A DNA stretch of 64,000 nt. Source: Pseudoips prasinana. Its lineage: Eukaryota > Arthropoda > Insecta > Lepidoptera > Nolidae. This document shows, in pieces, positions 21,058-30,539 of the stretch. Position numbers and translations under genes: made by a program. Location: the NCBI GenBank assembly GCA_951640165.1, contig OX621250.1, positions 8,866,001 through 8,930,000 of the forward strand. The letters run 5' to 3'. The first letter of the stretch is position 1, and every line of letters starts with the position of its first letter. The notes below the pieces were generated by a model that saw only the letters and a program-made list of their open reading frames with translations, was not told the origin of the DNA and did no database searches.

Positions 21058-21614
21058 CTAGCTGTGCCCCGTGGTTATACCCGCGATAACTTTATAAATT
21101 ATCACAGCTCCTTCCTCGTAGGTGATAGCGTGATAATATGTAGCCTATATGTTGACCCGACCTCTTAGTAATATTTATGCAAAATTTGAAGTAAATCCAT
21201 GCAGTACTTTTTGAGTTTAGCCCGGACATACATACAGACAAACAGATAAACAGACAAAAATTCTAAAAACTATATTTTCGGCTTCGATATCGATTGTAGA
21301 TCACGCACCAGGTATCCTTTTAAAAAATAATGTGAGCCGTCACGGGACGCCTGGCAGATGTGAAACATCGACATTATTTTGTAAAAGTAATATGCAGAAA
21401 AGAACATATTGTGATAGGAACTAAATATGTCATAATGATAAAATAAAAAGTCGATTGCGCACTATTGCGCATACCATCGTATAGCGTGACGACGCGTCGC
21501 CACGGCATGCGTCGCCACGCCAGAAATCTGTTTTACGTGCGGCTATAGATGTTTCACATCAAAAATATTCAATGTACAGTTTTCACTTTCCTACGATTTT
21601 ATTATATGTTTAGA
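21058..21614 (-). mobile_element. Helitron family F, copy 5, carrying a MITE
   Basis: CTAGCTGTGCCCCGTGGTTA at 21058 to ATGTTTAGA at 21614. The F sequence is continuous to about 21327 and resumes at about 21561 (AAAAATATTCAATGTACAG). The intervening 230 bp is unrelated and is described as a MITE. Confidence 0.8.
21328..21560. mobile_element. MITE-like insertion with GATGTGAAACATC inverted repeats
   Basis: GATGTGAAACATC (21357-21369) recurs as its exact inverse at 21548-21560. The outer left end TAATGTGAGCCGTC resembles the inverse of the right end (TGATGTGAAACATC). The interior contains GCGTGACGACGCGTCGCCAC and GCATGCGTCGCCACGCC, a GC-rich self-complementary block. No ORF. Confidence 0.6.
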
Positions 21615-21664
21615 TAAGATTTTAATAAGTTTGTGTTAAGTTTATATTGATAGATATAATATGT

Positions 21665-21760
21665 GACTGGCGGCATAGAATAGCGCCAGTTCATCCCGTG
21701 GGGGACATAGAAGTGGACCCGAGGGTATACCTCAGAGAACGAGCAGCAGCACCATCATAC
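21665..21760 (+). repeat. Interspersed repeat K, copy 5 (partial)
   Basis: CAGTTCATCCCGTGGGGGAC, GAAGTGGACCCGAGG and GAGCAGCAGC match K. It is truncated. Confidence 0.5.
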
Positions 21761-21919
21761 TAATATAATATAAGTCTAAAAGAATTATTAAAGCCAAATT
21801 GTGTAGCAGGGCATATTACAAAATTTCTGATTATTTAAGTGATACAAGTGCTTGGGATTGAGTTGTTCTGAGTCAACACACATGATTGTAATTAATCTTA
21901 AGTATATTTTATTTAAAAA

Positions 21920-22075
21920 AAGGATTCCTACTGAGTTTTCTGGCACTGTTTCTCAGTAGCTGCCACGTAATTCACTGCACGGTGGGGTAAAAAAAATATG
22001 ACGATTCCACATAAATGTAAAATTTTTACGAAATAAATAATTTTTGACTTTGACTTTACTGTGATGAATTCAGTA
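21920..22075 (+). mobile_element. LINE 3' UTR with TTGACTT tail
   Basis: GTTTTCTGGCACTGTTTCTC, AGTAGCTGCCACGTAATTC, ACGATTCCACATAAATG and the tail TTTTTGACTTTGACTTTA. TTGACTT tails mark a common lepidopteran LINE group (inference). A related scrap interrupts the satellite near 45.5 kb. Confidence 0.55.
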
Positions 22076-22130
22076 ATATTTGATCAGTAACTATTTAAAA
22101 ATTTTAATAAAGATTTAAAAAAATAACTTA

Positions 22131-22451
22131 TCTATACATATAATAAAATCGTAGGAAAGTCAAAACTGTACATTGAATATTTTTTTAAAAGGATACTTGG
22201 GGCGTGATCTACAATCGATATCGAAACCAAAAATAAAGTTTTTAGAATTTTTGTCTGTTTATCTGTTTGTCTGTATGTATGTCCGGGCGAAACTCAAAAA
22301 GTACTTCATGGATTTACATCAAATTTTGCATGAATGTTACTAAGAGGTCGGGTCAACATATAGGCTACATATTATCACGCTATCACCAACGGGGGAGGAG
22401 CTGTGATAATTTATAAAATTTCACGCGGGTAAAACCGCGGGGCACAGCTAG
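22131..22451 (+). mobile_element. Helitron family F, copy 6
   Basis: TCTATACATATAATAAAATC to GCGGGGCACAGCTAG, 321 bp, host A|T junction. It is full length and one of the best-preserved copies. Confidence 0.85.
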
Positions 22452-22623
22452 TATATTATACGGCAATTTTTTTATGAATAATAATATGGATGTTATCAAT
22501 ACGAGTGTATGTATTTTATTTCTATGTATGGTTACACGGATTTCTTCCTTGTTCGTGAACTGACTTAATAATCGACAAGGAATTTCCATACAAAGTATCT
22601 TCAAATCAGTTGTAATATGACTT

Positions 22624-23275
22624 ACTGACCCGTTGGTCTAGAGGTTAGTGATCATAACTGCTAATCTAGAGATTGTGAGTTTGATCCCACCCAGGACAAA
22701 TCATTGTGTGTCGAGCACGATTATTAATTCTATGTCTGGGTATAATTTATCTCAAGTATGTAAGTATGTGTTTAGAAATATATAAGTATGTCTATCAGTT
22801 GTCAGGTTGCAATAGTACAGGCTAAGGATACTTTCGGTGCTGAGAGCTAATCCCAGCGCGAGAGAGTATGCGGCGCCCGGCTGGCTTCTCCCCTACTGGG
22901 TGCCACCCCTTGGACCGCTGGGGTTTGGCCCGTTGGTATAAGCGGTCCCGGGAAGAGGTATCCTGCTGTAGCTCAGGTTGCCTTAACGCGCTTGTGTGTG
23001 CTGGGGCCCCTCCCCTTCCCGGGTGAGAGTCTCGCGGATGCTCAGTGTACAGTGAGGGTACTGGCGAGATCGTTCACGAGTACCCAGAGCCCCGCTACAA
23101 GCACTGTGAGGCTGGCTACCGTGGTGGTTTTAGTGGGTCGAGTACTACAAAACGTGAGATTTGAGCATTTCCATCACGTAAAAAAAAATATACAAAATAA
23201 AAGGTTTTAAGGCTCTGCGTACTTTGGGATCATATAGCAGTGTAGTTGTCCAAAGATATTCATTTATTTATTTTA
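22624..23275 (+). mobile_element. SINE family C, copy 1, split by GC-rich element L
   Basis: The head (CCGTTGGTCTAGAGGTTAGT ... GTGAGTTTGATCCCACC) and body (AGGACAAATCATTGTGTG, TAGAAATATATAAGTATG, TCAGTTGTCAGG) reach AGTACAGGCT at 22823. The tail resumes at 23215 with CTGCGTACTTTGGGATCATA. The split is by L copy 1 with AGGCT duplicated on both sides. Confidence 0.75.
22824..23209 (+). mobile_element. GC-rich retroposed element L, copy 1
   Basis: 386 bp of GC-rich sequence in an AT-rich SINE. It contains GAGCTAATCCCAGCGCGAGA, GCGGCGCCCGGCTGGCTTCT, TGTAGCTCAGGTTGCC, CCGGGTGAGAGTCTCGCGGA and AAGCACTGTGAGGCTGGCTA, and ends in an A-rich tail. AGGCT flanks both ends (22819-22823 and 23210-23214). 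A retroposed RNA is likely; its origin is unknown. The inverse copy lies at 50.6 kb. Confidence 0.65.
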
Positions 23276-23587
23276 TGGTGAGACTGAAGTCTGTTTTGTT
23301 TTTAAAACAGTAAATATTTAAAATAGGCACGTAACTTTAGTTGAGAAAGATCTACTTATACCTTCTGCTAAGATGTGTCACTGCACTGCAAAGTCCATAT
23401 GATATCATGAGTTCATCATCTCAATAAGAGAAACAAAAATAAAAAATCTACTAGAACTGAAGATGAGTAACTATACTTTGTCGTTTTAATCCTGTTTCCT
23501 TTCCTGCGTAGTTAGTATGGCGGCGGACAGCCATGTCTCTTTACAGCGTTTGACCAATTAAATCACAGAAAAACACACGAGTGGAGA

Positions 23588-24053
23588 TTGGCCTATTGGG
23601 CTAGTAATTAGTGCCGCTGACTGCTAAGGCACAGGTCGGGAGTTCGATCCCTACCCAGGACAAATCTTTGTGTGATGAGTGCGTTTACTTGTTCGCCTGG
23701 GTGTAATTTATCTATTATATGTACATACATACATACATAGACTCACGCCTGTTTACCAGAGGGGTAGGCAGAGACAACGGATTTCCATTTGTCACGATCT
23801 TTGCATACTTCTTTTGCCTCGATTACTGTCATTATATTCTTCATACATGCTCGCCGGTTTAGGGTACTTCTGACCTGCCCTTTCTTGAGAACATCTCCAA
23901 TTTGGTCAGAGAATGTTCGACGTGGTCTTCCCCTTCCGGTTGTCCCATTCACACAGGCCAGGTATACTTCTTTTGCCAATCTTCTTTCATTCATCCTTTC
24001 TAAATGGCCAAACCTATTATATGTATGTATTTAGAAATATATAAGTATTGCTA
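23588..24053 (+). mobile_element. SINE family C, copy 2, split by a LINE fragment
   Basis: The head (TTGGGCTAGTAATTAGTGCC ... GGGAGTTCGATCCCTACC) and body run to CTATTATATGTA (23712-23723). The SINE resumes after the repeated CTATTATATGTA (24014-24025) with TGTATTTAGAAATATATAAG. It then decays into repeat J. Confidence 0.8.
23724..24013 (-). pseudogene. 5'-truncated LINE, C-terminal coding end
   Basis: The minus strand is open across the whole fragment and reads [69 protein letters not shown] and A-stop at 23743-23745, then a (TATG)-type tail. This basic GRPR...DRDKW pattern is typical of the C-terminus of RTE/jockey-like LINE proteins in insects; the exact clade is uncertain. A perfect 12-bp target duplication flanks it, showing direct retroposition into SINE C with early 5' truncation. 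Confidence 0.85.
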
Positions 24054-24104
24054 TAATTTCCCGCTAACTGCTAAGACAGAGGTAGAGTGGAACAAATGCT
24101 TGCT

Positions 24105-24597
24105 TTTTAGGGTTCCGTAGTCAAATAGCAAAAAACGGAACCCTTATAGATTCGTCATGTCTGTCTGTCTGTCCGTCCGTATGTCACAGCCACTTTTTTC
24201 CGAAACTATAAGAGCTGTACTATTGAAACTTGGTAAGTAGGTGTATTCTGTGAACTGCATTAAGATTTCACACAAAACTAAAATAATTTTGGGGGATCCC
24301 CATGTATAGAACGGAAACTTAAAAAAAATTTTTTCATCGCACCCATACATGTGGGGTGTCTATGGATAGGTCTTCAAAAATGATATTGAAGTTCTTAATA
24401 TCATTTTTTTCTAAACTCAATAGATTGCGCGAGAGACACTTCCAAAGTGGAAAAATGAGTGTCCCCCCTGTAACTTCTAAAATAAGAGAATGATAAAACT
24501 AAAAAAAATATATGATGTACAATACTATGTCAACTAACAACGAAAATTGGTTTGAACGAGATCTAGTAAGTAGTTTTTTTTAATACGTCATAAATCG
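24105..24597 (+). repeat. Interspersed repeat J, copy 2 (long)
   Basis: TTAGGGTTCCGTAGTCAAAT, AAAAACGGAACCCTTATAGA, GTCTGTCCGTCCGTATGTCA, CCCATACATGTGGGGTGTCT, GACACTTCCAAAGTGG, CCCCCCTGTAACTTCTAAAA and GGTTTGAACGAGATCTAGTA. It ends where SINE E copy 2 begins. It is unusually well conserved relative to 9.1 kb for noncoding DNA. Confidence 0.7.
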
Positions 24598-24742
24598 TTA
24601 TAGTGCACAAGTGTAAGCGCATACACAGGTTCACTTTCTATTCCATTCCATTCATGATCTGATTGGTCTAGTAGCGACACGTCCGGAAAGAGGTCAGGTA
24701 TACGACCAACGGCTTGACGTGCTATCCGAGGCAGTATACTAG
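24598..24742 (-). mobile_element. SINE family E, copy 2 (fragment)
   Basis: TATAGTGCACAAGTGTAAGC, TTCACTTTCTATTCCATTCC, ACACGTCCGGAAAGAGGTCA and GCTATCCGAGGC match the 20.5-kb copy in the same orientation. The tRNA head is absent. Confidence 0.65.
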
Positions 24743-24767
24743 TCATAGTGTTCACCATCCAATACTA

Positions 24768-24870
24768 AGACTGCTATTGCCAACTCGTCTGCGTGGCGAT
24801 TATGGCATATCCCACCAAGACGATGCTTGAGGGAGGCTTTTGTCCAGCAGTGGACGTCTTACGTTATTAT
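24768..24870 (+). repeat. Interspersed repeat K, copy 6 (3' part)
   Basis: GCGTGGCGATTATGGCATAT, CCAAGACGATGCTTGAGGGA and TTGTCCAGCAGTGGACGTCT match K copy 2 and again end in the RTE-like CAGCAGTGGACG motif. Confidence 0.65.
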
Positions 24871-25244
24871 TTTTTTTTTTTATTTTTTATTTTTTTTTAT
24901 GTACACACAGTAACGCGAGAGGAGATATAGAATGAAAGAGGAGGTTAGTCTAAATATTAAATAAAAACTGATTAGTCAGAAGAATATAAATAAACTTACA
25001 TACAAATACTTAAATAAATACATATATAAATACATAAATAGTTCTAAACATACAACCAATACAATAAATAAATATATATTAACATAGAGAGAGAAAATGT
25101 AAGTGTAAATGTTAGTTATATTGTAAAATTTCATCTTCTGAGGATTTACTACGAGGTGTAACTGATATATTTCCTGCACTATAACTTAAATTCTTAAAAC
25201 AAATAGTAGCATTTATACATTCTCCTAGCGGGTCAGAAGTAATC

Positions 25245-25346
25245 TGCACTCGCGTTATGAAGGATATAATGACAGAAAACGAGGCAAAAGATCCTAACAA
25301 ATGGAAATCCATTGTCTCTGCCTACCCCTCTGGGAAACGGGCGTGA
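25245..25346 (+). pseudogene. LINE C-terminal scrap (SAYPSGKRA end)
   Basis: A 33-codon frame reads [33 protein letters not shown] and TGA. It is homologous to the 23.7-kb LINE with a short internal deletion (CKDR replaced by DP) and is followed by the same GCCTATGTATA end. Confidence 0.75.
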
Positions 25347-25609
25347 GCCTATGTATAACTTAAATGATGACCATTGGTTAAAGAATATAAACTATGTTAT
25401 TAATCTTTGTACCTGTGCATTTGTATAATAAAAAAGAGCGGAATATGAATGAGTGAAAACGTTATGATTCTCAGAATTCCAAACTTGTTTTTGTTTGCAA
25501 GTTAAACAACTTGTAGAACAAAACAATTTTGGAGTTTAGAAGAAGCCTTTTCTACTAAAATAGGTAACGAGTTGAAAAGGTTCTTCTATCACATAATGGA
25601 CATTTTTTG

Positions 25610-25918
25610 TTTTTTTAAGGCATGGGCGACAAACGAGCAAGCGGGTCACCTGAAGGTAAGTGATCACCGCCGCACATGTACGCCCGCAACACCAGAGGTG
25701 TCACGGGTGCGTTGCCGGCCTTTAAGAGTCAGCAAACAAGTTTCTGACCCTTCCCCCCACCCCAATTAGCTCTGGCGACCTTACTCATACGCAGAAACAC
25801 AACACTAAAGTAATTAATGTTATTATTAAAGTATGTCTTCTGTAAGGTGGAGGTATATCCCCAGTCGGGCTGCTCTTTGAGCGAATGAACGCTGTGCCCT
25901 ACCCCTCTTGCTATTCTC
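25610..25918 (+). repeat. Interspersed repeat O, copy 3 (fullest)
   Basis: AACGAGCAAGCGGGTCACCT, GAAGGTAAGTGATCACCGCC, GCAACACCAGAGGTG, GTTGCCGGCCTTTAAGAG, GGTGGAGGTATATCCCCAGT and GCTCTTTGAGCGAATGAACG. About 310 bp. The 65-codon ORF across it is a chance frame. Confidence 0.7.
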
Positions 25919-25924
25919 CCCTCT

Positions 25925-26496
25925 CAATGCATTTTCATGTTAAAGAACTTGTAGAACTAAACAATTTTGGAGTTTAGAAGAATCCTTTTCTACTCATAAC
26001 TAAAGTGGGTTATGAGTTGAAAAGGTCATAATGAACTTTACCTACTTAATGCATTCTTCAAATTAAAGAACTTATAGAACAAAAACAATTCTGAAGTTTA
26101 ATAATAGACTTATCTATTCATAACCTGTTTAGGTTACAAGTAGATTTTTTTTAAACTACAAAATTGATTTTGTCCTTATATTTTTACACTACCACCAAAC
26201 TATAAGTTGTTAATAGTATAAAATAATTTGATTGTGGCCGATTTTTACCAAGTTTAGTTAGTATTCTAGGTAGTCAGTTTAACGTATAATATAGGTATAT
26301 CTTTATCTAAACGGCTTCATCTGTTGGTTCTCCATATACTATAAATAATGCGTCAACTTATTGTCAGTTTCGTGTTGGAAGTCAAATATTTTTTACGTAT
26401 ATTATGTAAATTGATGGGCTACACTTTACATTGTAAAAGAAATGTTTAGTTCAATTTAGTATTTTTATTTTTAATTAAAACTTGTTTACGCAACCT
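25925..26496. other. Non-genic stretch with a decayed local repeat
   Basis: AAAGAACTTGTAGAAC.AAACAATTTTGGAGTTTAGAAGAA-type text recurs three times between about 25.49 and 26.15 kb, each followed by CTTTTCTA and GAGTTGAAAAGG, with a period near 110-450 bp. Confidence 0.45.
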
Positions 26497-26685
26497 TTAG
26501 AGCGTTACATAATTGTGATCGGGTGAGACAAACGGAAGTTGAGATGGAGATAGGTATAAGTTAGTGAAGAGAGAAAGTTACATTTCGTATATTACTGTAG
26601 GGGCAAGAGAGAGAGGCGCGAGCACACATTTTCTTTTTCTCTTAACCTATTACTTTTCGGATATCTAAGTTTTACTTAAGTCGTG
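26497..26685 (+). repeat. Interspersed repeat R, copy 1
   Basis: GTGATCGGGTGAGACAAACG, GAAGTTGAGATGGAGATAGG, TTACATTTCGTATATTACTG, GGGGCAAGAGAGAGAGGCGC and ATATCTAAGTTTTAC match 47.86-48.04 kb in the same orientation. No ORF. Confidence 0.65.
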
Positions 26686-26759
26686 TGGTCTAAATAAGCA
26701 CAGTCCTTTTTTTAACCTAGGTAGCTTTTGCTACTGCACCGGACAATACTTGGTATATA

Positions 26760-28756
26760 CATATACAACATGTCACGTAGTTAACGCACTTCCTGAAAAT
26801 AGTTTATTCAGAATCCTTTACTGAATCGATTTATATCATTTTTAATATAGGTAATTTTGTATTCCAAAATAATTAAAACTACGGAAATTATTGTCATATC
26901 AACCCTGTAGAGTCAAAACCAATTGAAATGCACCGTAAGTCAAAGTAATAAGACTTATAAATCGTTTTATTTGTATTCATACAAATTCCATCATCCAATA
27001 CGAAATAAAGAAAAATAAACTTTATTCCAAGAAACTAATTTAGTAAATAATAATGCATATACACACATCAACACAATCTAGGGATATTGAACATTTCATT
27101 GATTATCTAGAAAACTATAAACATTTTGTTATGACTGTAAATGGAAGAATTAAAGATAATTTCATGGCCGATATTTAAACATTAACAACACGATGCGATT
27201 TTGTTTTTCTAATTAATAAAAGTCTTAAATTAATTAAGCCATAGAAAATTACTGAGTGAACAAAAACATTTTATTCTTATAAAATTATTCAATCGAATTA
27301 AATGAATAAAAATCTTACCAAATCTGATAATCAGTAATCGGTATTTCCTCCTCTAACATTAATCACACAGCGGCAACGATTTTCCATACTTAAAATTAAG
27401 GTGTCAATGTCTTGCTGGGGTATGCAGTCCCAAGTTCTTTTTAAATGTTCGAAAAGTTGTTCTTCTGTTGTCAAGTTGGGCGGAAAATCAATCAATGCTC
27501 TTCGCTGTAACATGTCCCAGGCGTGTTCAATTGGGTTTAAGTCTGGCGACTGTGGAGGCCAATCTAATACCTGAACATCGTGTTCTCGAAGGGCGGCCCT
27601 CACCAGCCGCGCTGTATGGGAAGGTGCATTGTCATGCATGAGCTGAAATTCTTGCCCCGTTAGGGCCCTGAGCGGGACAATGACACGTTCTACTACCTCC
27701 TCACGGTATCTATGGGCAGTCATGCTGCCCTGAATCCAAATGAGTTGGGTTCGTCCGCCGATTCGTATTCCTGCCCACACCATAATTGTCCCGCCTTGGT
27801 AAGAGTGGACCTCCTGTGGATGTCGGAGAGGGCTGACCCTGCCTGGAGTTCTCCAAACGCGTGTTCGTCTCGAATCTGGATGAAATCCATAGCGGGACTC
27901 ATCAGTGAACAGCACCAATGACCATTGTTGATCACTCCATGTCAAATGTTCTTGAGCCCATAAAAGTCGCCTACCGCTATTGCCACGTCGCAGCGCTGGG
28001 ACTCGTAGCGGTCTGCGAGCATGAAGACCAACTTCATGCAGCCTCCTTCGCACGGTTTGGTCGCTCACCAGCAGCTGCTGACCCTCCTGGAGCCTTTGCA
28101 CTAGTTGCATCGCTGTGATATTGGGTAGTCTTCTGGCGGTCATTTGGAGAAATCGATCCTGTCTCTGAGTGGTAACACGATATCTACCTGTGTGCCGTTC
28201 TGCCACATCTCCAGTAGCGCGATAACGTGACCACAGCCTGGATACCACATTTTGGCTTGTGCCCAGAGACTCAGCAACGACGCGTTGAATAGCACCGTTT
28301 TGTAACATGCCAACTGCCCGTAACATTTCATCTCGACTCAAATGATGGCGTGGCATGACGCTAAAAAGCTTACACAACCAATTGAGAAAAGAAAATAAAA
28401 CAATTTATCAGGTTTTCTTCAATTAACACGCAAAAAAAATTTTAATGCAACTTCTTGAAATTAGATACAACTCAAGATTGCGCTGTGCTTTGCGTGTTTT
28501 CATTTGTTTCTCATTTTAATTTTTAAATTTTGAATAAAGAATAGACAAGGTTTAAATCTGTAAATAAACTTTTTAAGGAAACTAAATAGGTTTTAAACAA
28601 TAAAGCCATGTTTGATTTCAAAATAACGTATCCCTAGACTTTGTTGATGTGTGTATATGTTAAATTAAAAATTCAGTGTATGTATTATGATTACAACATA
28701 ATATTCTAATTGGGGTGTTTGAGGGTGTGCGTTAATTATGTTACATGTTGTATATG
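26760..28756 (-). mobile_element. Tc1-like transposon with two sets of inverted repeats
   Basis: Outer repeats CATATACAACATGT.AC.TA (26760-26793 and inverse 28723-28756) agree at about 29 of 34 positions and are bordered by TA. Inner repeats ACACACATCAACACAATCTA (27055-27093, inverse 28627-28661) also pair. The transposase lies between the inner pair. The inner pair spans 1.6 kb, a usual Tc1 length, so a Tc1 element may sit inside an older non-autonomous element; alternatively both sets belong to one 2-kb element. Confidence 0.7.
27331..28377 (-). CDS. Tc1-like transposase, DD34E, intact
   Basis: A 348-codon uninterrupted frame encodes a Tc1-family transposase, which binds the terminal inverted repeats and cuts and pastes the element at TA sites. 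The N-terminal paired-like helix-turn-helix region (residues 8-125) begins MPRHHLSRDE; residue 8 is the likely start, as in relatives, which places the start codon at 28354-28356. The DDE catalytic core shows D159 (LFTDESRYGF), D249 (MHDNAPSHTA) and E284 (PDLNPIEHAW), with 34 residues between the last two. Codon use is GC-richer than the AT-rich surroundings. Length and residues are those of a complete protein, so it may be active or very recently active. No intron is evident. Confidence 0.95.
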   Translation of the reverse strand: MCKLFSVMPRHHLSRDEMLRAVGMLQNGAIQRVVAESLGTSQNVVSRLWSRYRATGDVAERHTGRYRVTTQRQDRFLQMTARRLPNITAMQLVQRLQEGQQLLVSDQTVRRRLHEVGLHARRPLRVPALRRGNSGRRLLWAQEHLTWSDQQWSLVLFTDESRYGFHPDSRRTRVWRTPGRVSPLRHPQEVHSYQGGTIMVWAGIRIGGRTQLIWIQGSMTAHRYREEVVERVIVPLRALTGQEFQLMHDNAPSHTARLVRAALREHDVQVLDWPPQSPDLNPIEHAWDMLQRRALIDFPPNLTTEEQLFEHLKRTWDCIPQQDIDTLILSMENRCRCVINVRGGNTDY

Positions 28757-28946
28757 GTAAAACACAAGAAAATAAAATTTTCAAAAATCACAAGTTTTAA
28801 CGTGCATGCAGTTAATCTTTATTAAACTCCTACTTTCCATGGCCGAAAAGGAATTACAATAGCCTAACCTTTAGTAAGAAACATTTCGTATAAAACAATA
28901 TAACTTCTAGACTCAAAATAACCGTAAACATTATGTATTATGTAAC

Positions 28947-29172
28947 GACGTTTACCGTAGCCTAGTTGGTAGTGCTCCTGCCTACGAAGCTGGTGGTCCT
29001 GGGTTCGAATACCGGTAAGTGCAAATATTTGTGTGATGAGCACGAATATTTGTTTCTGAGTCATGGATGTTTTCTATGTATACGTCTGGTACCCATAGTA
29101 CAAGCTTTGCTTAGTTTGGGGCTAGGATGATCTGTGTGACACTGTCCAAGATATATTATTATTATTATTATT
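28947..29172 (+). mobile_element. SINE family B, copy 2
   Basis: CCGTAGCCTAGTTGGTAGTG, GGGTTCGAATACCGGTAAGT, TTCTGAGTCATGGATG and GTACAAGCTTTGCTTAGTTT plus GGGGCTAGGATGATCTGTG, with an (ATT)n end. A segment of the middle (the TATAAGTATTTATC part) is deleted relative to copy 3. Confidence 0.85.
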
Positions 29173-29364
29173 GATTTAACGCGCTGATTTAATTACGTCA
29201 TTTGAAGTATTTAAAGTCATGGCTACATATGTACGTTCCACACTTTTATAATTAAGGAATAGACGAAGATAATTGTAGCAAAATTAGCGATATATCTATA
29301 CAAGGTACAAATAGGCATAAAGACATAGATAGTGGAAGCATTTTCACCACCACTTAATATTTAT

Positions 29365-29485
29365 TTATTTATTTATTTAATATGAATGACGACCAACAGC
29401 ACATAAAAACAGTTATAAAAAGCGAAATAGTAATTGAAGGCCAATTACAGGTCTCCACGAATAGACAGATACAGACAGACGATAG
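29365..29485 (-). mobile_element. LINE 3' UTR fragment
   Basis: Inverse of the 18.6-kb block: ATTTATTTATTTATTTAATA, GACGACCAACAGC and AGGTCTCCACGAAT. Confidence 0.5.
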
Positions 29486-30004
29486 TGGTATATCAGCTTA
29501 AATTAATTTATTTTAGTCTTAGTGTTAAATTTAGAGAAAAAGTCTAAGCTGAGTACCCGCCCCTGCTTCAGTTTTATTGACAAATATGTCAAGATTAAAA
29601 GATTTTATTTGTTTATTTAACAAATTATTTAACAAACTTGTTCGACATAGGAATGTATTTTGACAATAGTTTGTTGATACTAACGGAATTTCTGTGGTTT
29701 GTTTATACCTAAGTACATTATAATAAATAAATTACAGAAAATCAGTTCAAGAAATATTAAGACAATTTTTGACCGTCCATTCATAACGCATCAGTTGCAC
29801 TATTTTGTGTATTTTGCTAGTTAATGTTTTACATGTTGGTCAGTAACATAGGCAAACTAAGCTATTCAAGTTACACCTTGTATATAAAGAAAGACATCCT
29901 AACGGACCGTCAAAACTTCGTTGGTTCAGTGAAATTTATGTAGTAGCTACATTTCACATTATAAGCATCCAATAAGGATATATTTTAGGGAATTCTTGTC
30001 CTAA

Positions 30005-30250
30005 AGCTGTAAGGAGTCTTCTTCTTTCTCTTTGCCTTGTCCCACGTTAGGTGGGGTCGGCACTCCTTATTATTTTGCGCCAGGACCGTCTGTCCTGGAT
30101 TGTTGAATCTAGTATTTGGGTGTTCTCTAAAGAGACCACCACGTCAAGGGGGTGGGGGGCGATCTCTGTCTCTCTTCTTTTCGGGAATTACGATTCCTTT
30201 GCGTTCTACGTGTTCCTCATCCCTTCGCATGACATGCTGTAAGGAGTATG
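30005..30250. repeat. Interspersed repeat with CCCACGTTAGGTGGGGTCGG
   Basis: CTTTGCCTTGTCCCACGTTA and GGTGGGGTCGGCACTCC are common in lepidopteran LINE antisense sequence (from memory). ORFs of up to 103 codons cross it but none resembles a known protein. It occurs once in this window. Confidence 0.35.
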
Positions 30251-30295
30251 ATGGCTTTATAATTCGGAATAAAAATGTAAAATCTTTCTTTCTCT

Positions 30296-30537
30296 TTATC
30301 GTATGGGCAGTGGTCCCCGGTGTCATAGTTGTTCAAACCGCCCAGTAGGCCTCTGACATCGATTGTTGTCTGATGACAACAAACGGGACCGACTGCTTAA
30401 CGTACCATCCATGCACGGAGATGCTCAGAAATGAAACCACTATAACGGTCCCCCATCTATGGAATGACCGCGTACCTAGGTGCTTTACTACGCCAATCAC
30501 TTTCGGACCGATAAGTGGCTCTGGCTTAGCAACTTAA
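30296..30537 (-). mobile_element. 5S-rRNA-like SINE, copy 2
   Basis: On the minus strand: GTACGCGGTCATTCCATAGA then TGGGGGACC, matching the 5S C-box region (GGATGGGTGACC) with one change. Upstream CGGTCCGAAAGTGATTGGCG resembles the 5S CCGATCACCGAAG segment. The body has CTGAGCATCTCCGTGCATGG, CGTTAAGCAGTCGGTCCCG, GTCAGAGGCCTACTGGGCGG and CCCATACGA. Confidence 0.65.
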
Positions 30538-30539
30538 AA

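Noticed and set aside
27712..28331. Small ORFs on both strands within the Tc1 transposase
   Set aside because: Shadows of the 348-codon transposase frame.
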